Source: Spirochaeta sp. UBA5339 (GTDB lineage Bacteria > Spirochaetota > Spirochaetia > DSM-2461). From it: DNA of 64,000 bases. Where the stretch lies: NCBI GenBank assembly GCA_002408085.1, contig DHQL01000009.1, forward strand, positions 310,001 to 374,000, read 5' to 3'. Below are positions 61,142 through 64,000 of the stretch, piece after piece (the stretch's first letter is position 1; every line of letters starts with the position of its first letter). The position numbers and the translations under genes were made by a program. The notes under the pieces are model-generated. The model made no database searches. It was not told where the DNA came from and worked only from the letters and a program-made list of their open reading frames with translations.

Positions 61142-62377
61142 TCAAGCCTCCGATTCAAGCTTCTCCGACCGGGCCTGTCTGCTTTCCACACCGATAGTTA
61201 CAAGAACTCCCAGAAAGAGGAGGGGAATCACCGTAAAGGCGGCTCTCAGGCCGTAATGTTCACCTATCACTCCCATGACCCAGACAATAAGTGAGAACCC
61301 TGGAATCCCCGCCACAGAGAGGAGGATGAAGAGCATTGTGGAGTCTCCACCGATGCGGTCGGCGGCATAGGACTGGATGGAGGGCCAGAAGCAGGCCACC
61401 GCCAGACCCGCCAGAAAGAGCTGCACCATAAGAGCGGGAAGAGAAGTGATGCCGAAGAAGCCCATGCTGAAGACCAGACCCAGTGCGGCAGAGCTCAGAA
61501 TCAGACGGGGCAGGTGGTGCTGGCGGATAAATCCGCTTCCAAGACGTCCTGCAATCATTCCCCCCGCAAATAGGGCGGTTCCCAGGGCGCCGGCCCGGGG
61601 CAGGGCGCCGTAGTGAAGCTGAATGTAGCTGGCGCTCCAGAAGGTATAGGCCGCCTCGGCTCCTCCTCCGCAGAGCATGGCCCCGCAGAATACCCAGAAC
61701 CGTCTTTTTTTAAGCAGGCTTTTGGCATGGTGTATCGGATTTTCATTGTGGTTTTCCTGAATCTGCCCGGTTTTATGGGCATGACTACTGCCCAGCAGAA
61801 AGAAAAGGGAGGCAATGGTATAGAAAATGCCCAGACCGAAGAGTACGGCTCTCCAGTTGATGCTTCTTGAAAGGAGTTCTCCCACAGAAAGAACGGTGAC
61901 AAGCACTCCCACCGAGAAAAAGGCATTCACAACATTGAGGTATCGTCCCGAATCACCGGGGTGGAGGTCCTGAACCAGGGGGTTGAGAAGGGCTTCCAGA
62001 AGTCCTCCCCCAACACCGACAAAGATCATTGCCGCCAGAATTACAGGGTATGAGGGTGCCCAGGAGTAGAGAAAGAGGCCCGCAGCCAGAAGGAAGCCTC
62101 CGCTGTTCAGCACCGCTGTCTTTCCAAAACGGGAGGCCGCCATGCCGCTGACAAGGAGTACAGCCACAAGAAGAAGGGTCCGGACCACCTCGATGCTGCC
62201 GCCCTCTGTCAGGCTGAGGTTCATCTCCTGCATCAGGGCCACCAGGCAGATGGGGGTGGCGATCATGCTGGAGGCATAGGTCATCATGCTGATCGAGCTT
62301 GCAAGGTCCATGGTTGTCATTTTCATATCTTTCATGAGCAAAGATTTTAACAGGGAATTTGAAAGCTGTGTTCTCAT
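61142..62377 (-). CDS. Major facilitator superfamily transporter
   Basis: A 411-residue protein with about twelve hydrophobic helices. The sequence ASRFGKTAVLNSGGFLLAAG after helix 2-3 and AGRLGSGFIRQHHLPRLILSSAALG in the second half are the paired MFS loops. GLLEALLNPLVQDLHPGDSGRYLNVVNAFFSVG is like sugar- or FucP-type members. The substrate is unknown. The start is taken at 62377 with AGGA eleven bases upstream; several internal Met codons (residues 15-23) are possible starts. It precedes hisS by 31 bp and may be cotranscribed with it. Confidence 0.85.
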   Translation of the reverse strand: MRTQLSNSLLKSLLMKDMKMTTMDLASSISMMTYASSMIATPICLVALMQEMNLSLTEGGSIEVVRTLLLVAVLLVSGMAASRFGKTAVLNSGGFLLAAGLFLYSWAPSYPVILAAMIFVGVGGGLLEALLNPLVQDLHPGDSGRYLNVVNAFFSVGVLVTVLSVGELLSRSINWRAVLFGLGIFYTIASLFFLLGSSHAHKTGQIQENHNENPIHHAKSLLKKRRFWVFCGAMLCGGGAEAAYTFWSASYIQLHYGALPRAGALGTALFAGGMIAGRLGSGFIRQHHLPRLILSSAALGLVFSMGFFGITSLPALMVQLFLAGLAVACFWPSIQSYAADRIGGDSTMLFILLSVAGIPGFSLIVWVMGVIGEHYGLRAAFTVIPLLFLGVLVTIGVESRQARSEKLESEA

Positions 62378-62423
62378 AACTTAAAATTCCTTTATCAAAT
62401 CTTTATGTTTTCAAGGAGTCGAC

Positions 62424-62786
62424 ATGAAAAAAATCTTAATCTGTCTCGTTCTTATTTCTTTAGGTCTCGGTGCCCTGAGTGCCCAGGAACTGAATCTCGG
62501 CAGCTTCCCCCTTGGTGAGTGGCTGGACGACAACTATGATGCCTACTGGGTATTCGAGTCTGACAATATCTCCATCAAACAGGACGGAGCCGTGGTTTAT
62601 GACTTCAAGGGACTGGTATCAGACTTTAAGGTAAATCCCGGAATGGGCGAAATTACCATCTCCTTCCGCTGTGATGATGCGGGACGGACCTATGAGTTCG
62701 TCAACAAGATTGGAACCACAGACATTACAATGATGTTCGACAAGGACAATGGTCTGGATTACGAAGTGGTGATGAAACGCCAGTAA
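62424..62786 (+). CDS. Small secreted protein of unknown function
   Basis: A 120-residue protein with signal peptide MKKILICLVLISLGLGALSAQE. The mature part (~98 residues) looks like a small beta-barrel or lipocalin-type fold: LGSFPLGEWLDDNYDAYWVFESDNISIKQDGAVVYDF, then strands to EVVMKRQ. No family is recognised. CAAGGAGTCGAC precedes the ATG. It is divergent from the MFS gene and ends in a strong terminator, so it forms its own transcript. Confidence 0.65.
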   Translation: MKKILICLVLISLGLGALSAQELNLGSFPLGEWLDDNYDAYWVFESDNISIKQDGAVVYDFKGLVSDFKVNPGMGEITISFRCDDAGRTYEFVNKIGTTDITMMFDKDNGLDYEVVMKRQ

Positions 62787-62810
62787 TTCTCTCTCTTTAA
62801 GAGAAGCATA

Positions 62811-62847
62811 AGCCGGGCGGCCCTGAGAGGCTAACCCGGCTTTTTTT
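62811..62847 (+). terminator. Rho-independent terminator of the small secreted-protein gene
   Basis: AGCCGGG (62811-62817) pairs with CCCGGCT (62835-62841) over a 17-base loop and is followed by a T-run to 62847. It lies 25 bp after the stop. The next 90 bp before hydF contain no gene. Confidence 0.88.
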
Positions 62848-62935
62848 GTGTCTGTCGGCGGTCCAGTGCGGCTTTCTCAGGTCAGTCAGTAACGGCTAGT
62901 CTGGAGTAAGCCGGCCCGGGCCGGTCGGCCCTGAA

Positions 62936-64000
62936 TCAGCCGTAAAGGGCCGCCAGGTCCTCAAAGGGCTCCAGGGCCCGGGGCAGCAGTCCGTTGGCCC
63001 AGGCCAGAAAGAGTCCGTAGTTCAGCACCGGCACCTCTGCCTCGGCAAAGGCGTCCAGACGTCCTGTCATCACCTTCTGGGTGGTCATGCAGCCCCCGCA
63101 GTGGATGATCATATCCCATTCGGCGGGATTTTCCGGCATCTTCCGGCTGTGGGAGAACTCCACTCTTGATGAAACCATCTGCCGGAAGAGGCGGGGAATC
63201 TTCACGGTGCCCAGGTCTTCGGCCTGCCGGTGGTGGGCGCAGGACTCCATAACAAGAACCCTTCCCTGCTCGGGGAAGTTCTTCAGGGCCTCAAGGCTTC
63301 TGATAAACTGGGCGGGATTTCCCTTTTTCCGGGCAAAGAGAAGGGAGAAGGAGGTCAGCATCTGATCCTCGGGGATATCGGCAGCCACCTTATGAAAGGC
63401 CTGGCTGTCGGTGATCACCAGGGAGGGTTTAATGCCCAGGTTGTGATAGAAGTGGTAGAGCTCCCTCTCCTTGACCATCAGAACGGCGCAGTCCCGGTCC
63501 AGGAGGTCCCGGATTGTCTCCACCTGGGGGAGGATCAGCCGTCCCGCCGGAGCGGCCAGGTCGATGGGGGTGACCAGCAGAACAAGATCCTGTTCCTTTA
63601 CAAGCCCCTCCACCGGGGTCATCTCCTTCTCAAGTTCCTTTTCCAGGGCTTCCATCTTTTTAATCAGGGCTTCAGAGCTGCCGGGCTTGGTATTATCCAA
63701 TGCGGTTCTGCGGTTTTCGGGAAAGAACTCCTTCTTTTCCGGGTCTGCCTGGCTGTCTGCAAAGCTGAGGACTCCCAGCCAGGGAAGCTTTTTCTCATCC
63801 AGCCAGTTCTTCAGCCTGCGCTCTTCATCGGTGGGTGCCGCATCAGAGGGACTGACAAAGAGGATCAGGTCGGCGCTCTGCATCCGCTCCCGGCTCTTCT
63901 GCACCCTCTGCTCTCCAAGGTCCCCCACATCATCAAGGCCCGCCGTATCGGTGACGGCGCACATCCCCAGTTTTCCCAGCTCAATCTTCCGGGTTACCGG
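62936..64000 (-). CDS. hydF: [FeFe]-hydrogenase H-cluster maturation GTPase HydF (5' part cut by the window edge)
   Basis: The frame is open to the right edge, so the N-terminus with the P-loop is outside. The visible 355 codons begin in the GTPase domain after switch I (TDTAGLDDVGDLGEQRVQKS, the G3 motif) and contain VSPSDAAPTDEERRLKNW. The dimerisation domain follows, and the C-terminal cluster-binding domain has ESCAHHRQAED and the HCGGC motif, with its His and Cys residues that hold a [4Fe-4S] cluster. HydF is the scaffold for the diiron site of the H-cluster. Its presence points to a fermentative, hydrogen-producing anaerobe. HydE and HydG are not in the window. Confidence 0.93.
   Translation of the reverse strand, partial: PVTRKIELGKLGMCAVTDTAGLDDVGDLGEQRVQKSRERMQSADLILFVSPSDAAPTDEERRLKNWLDEKKLPWLGVLSFADSQADPEKKEFFPENRRTALDNTKPGSSEALIKKMEALEKELEKEMTPVEGLVKEQDLVLLVTPIDLAAPAGRLILPQVETIRDLLDRDCAVLMVKERELYHFYHNLGIKPSLVITDSQAFHKVAADIPEDQMLTSFSLLFARKKGNPAQFIRSLEALKNFPEQGRVLVMESCAHHRQAEDLGTVKIPRLFRQMVSSRVEFSHSRKMPENPAEWDMIIHCGGCMTTQKVMTGRLDAFAEAEVPVLNYGLFLAWANGLLPRALEPFEDLAALYG

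Noticed and set aside
1..64000. CRISPR arrays, insertion sequences, tRNA and rRNA genes
   Set aside because: No regularly spaced repeats, transposase genes or cloverleaf-like sequences were found on reading; a tRNA scan would be decisive.

Overview
The window looks like chromosomal DNA from an anaerobic, free-living spirochaete, perhaps a Spirochaeta or Oceanispirochaeta relative. This is an inference from gene content: a LolCDE-like transporter followed by a LolA-like protein of the type named after Treponema TP_0789, an isoleucyl-tRNA synthetase of the eukaryote-like class, a HydF [FeFe]-hydrogenase maturase, and many small outer-membrane barrels and lipoproteins. No rRNA, tRNA, insertion sequence or CRISPR array was seen.

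Region 1 (1-17815, all +) is a sulfation and surface-glycan locus. An SLC13-type anion transporter and a small winged-helix regulator precede cysQ, cysD and a cysN-cysC fusion, which together make PAPS and clear PAP. Directly behind lies an AT-rich block (about 6480-12370) with a beta-propeller-like protein, a Wzx flippase, three sulfotransferase-fold proteins and a glycosyltransferase. After it come a helix-rich protein, three GT2 glycosyltransferases, an EpsG/Wzy-like polymerase and a Wzz-like protein. The simple reading is synthesis of a sulfated polysaccharide, with sulfate donor and sulfotransferases encoded together.

Region 2 (17834-23351, +) is a tight five-gene operon: a LolD-like ATPase, two FtsX/MacB-type permeases, a LolA-like periplasmic protein and an outer-membrane barrel. 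It looks like an inner-to-outer-membrane lipid or lipoprotein relay.

Region 3 (23452-36783) is a second glycan region. On the minus strand, WbpB-, WbpD- and WbpE-like enzymes make an acetamido sugar acid, followed by a second flippase, a Wzi-like outer-membrane protein and two GT4 glycosyltransferases. A GT2 gene, three GDP-heptose genes (hddA, hddC, gmhB) and another GT4 gene follow. Palindromic elements in the gaps suggest shared regulation with region 1.

Region 4 (36814-40474, +) joins a barrel, a CotH-kinase-like lipoprotein, an SdiA-regulated-type propeller and a DUF4956 membrane protein.

Region 5 (40671-64000) is more GC-rich and mostly housekeeping: ileS, hisH-hisF, an FmdB zinc ribbon, a cysteine desulfurase with thiI and a divergent ArsR regulator, a WecA/MraY-like transferase, aroB, a DEAH helicase with hisS, an MFS transporter, and hydF cut by the right edge. 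Among these lie envelope genes of unknown role: a FecR-domain, lipoprotein and barrel cluster at 43838-47849, a POTRA-barrel protein, and small secreted proteins.
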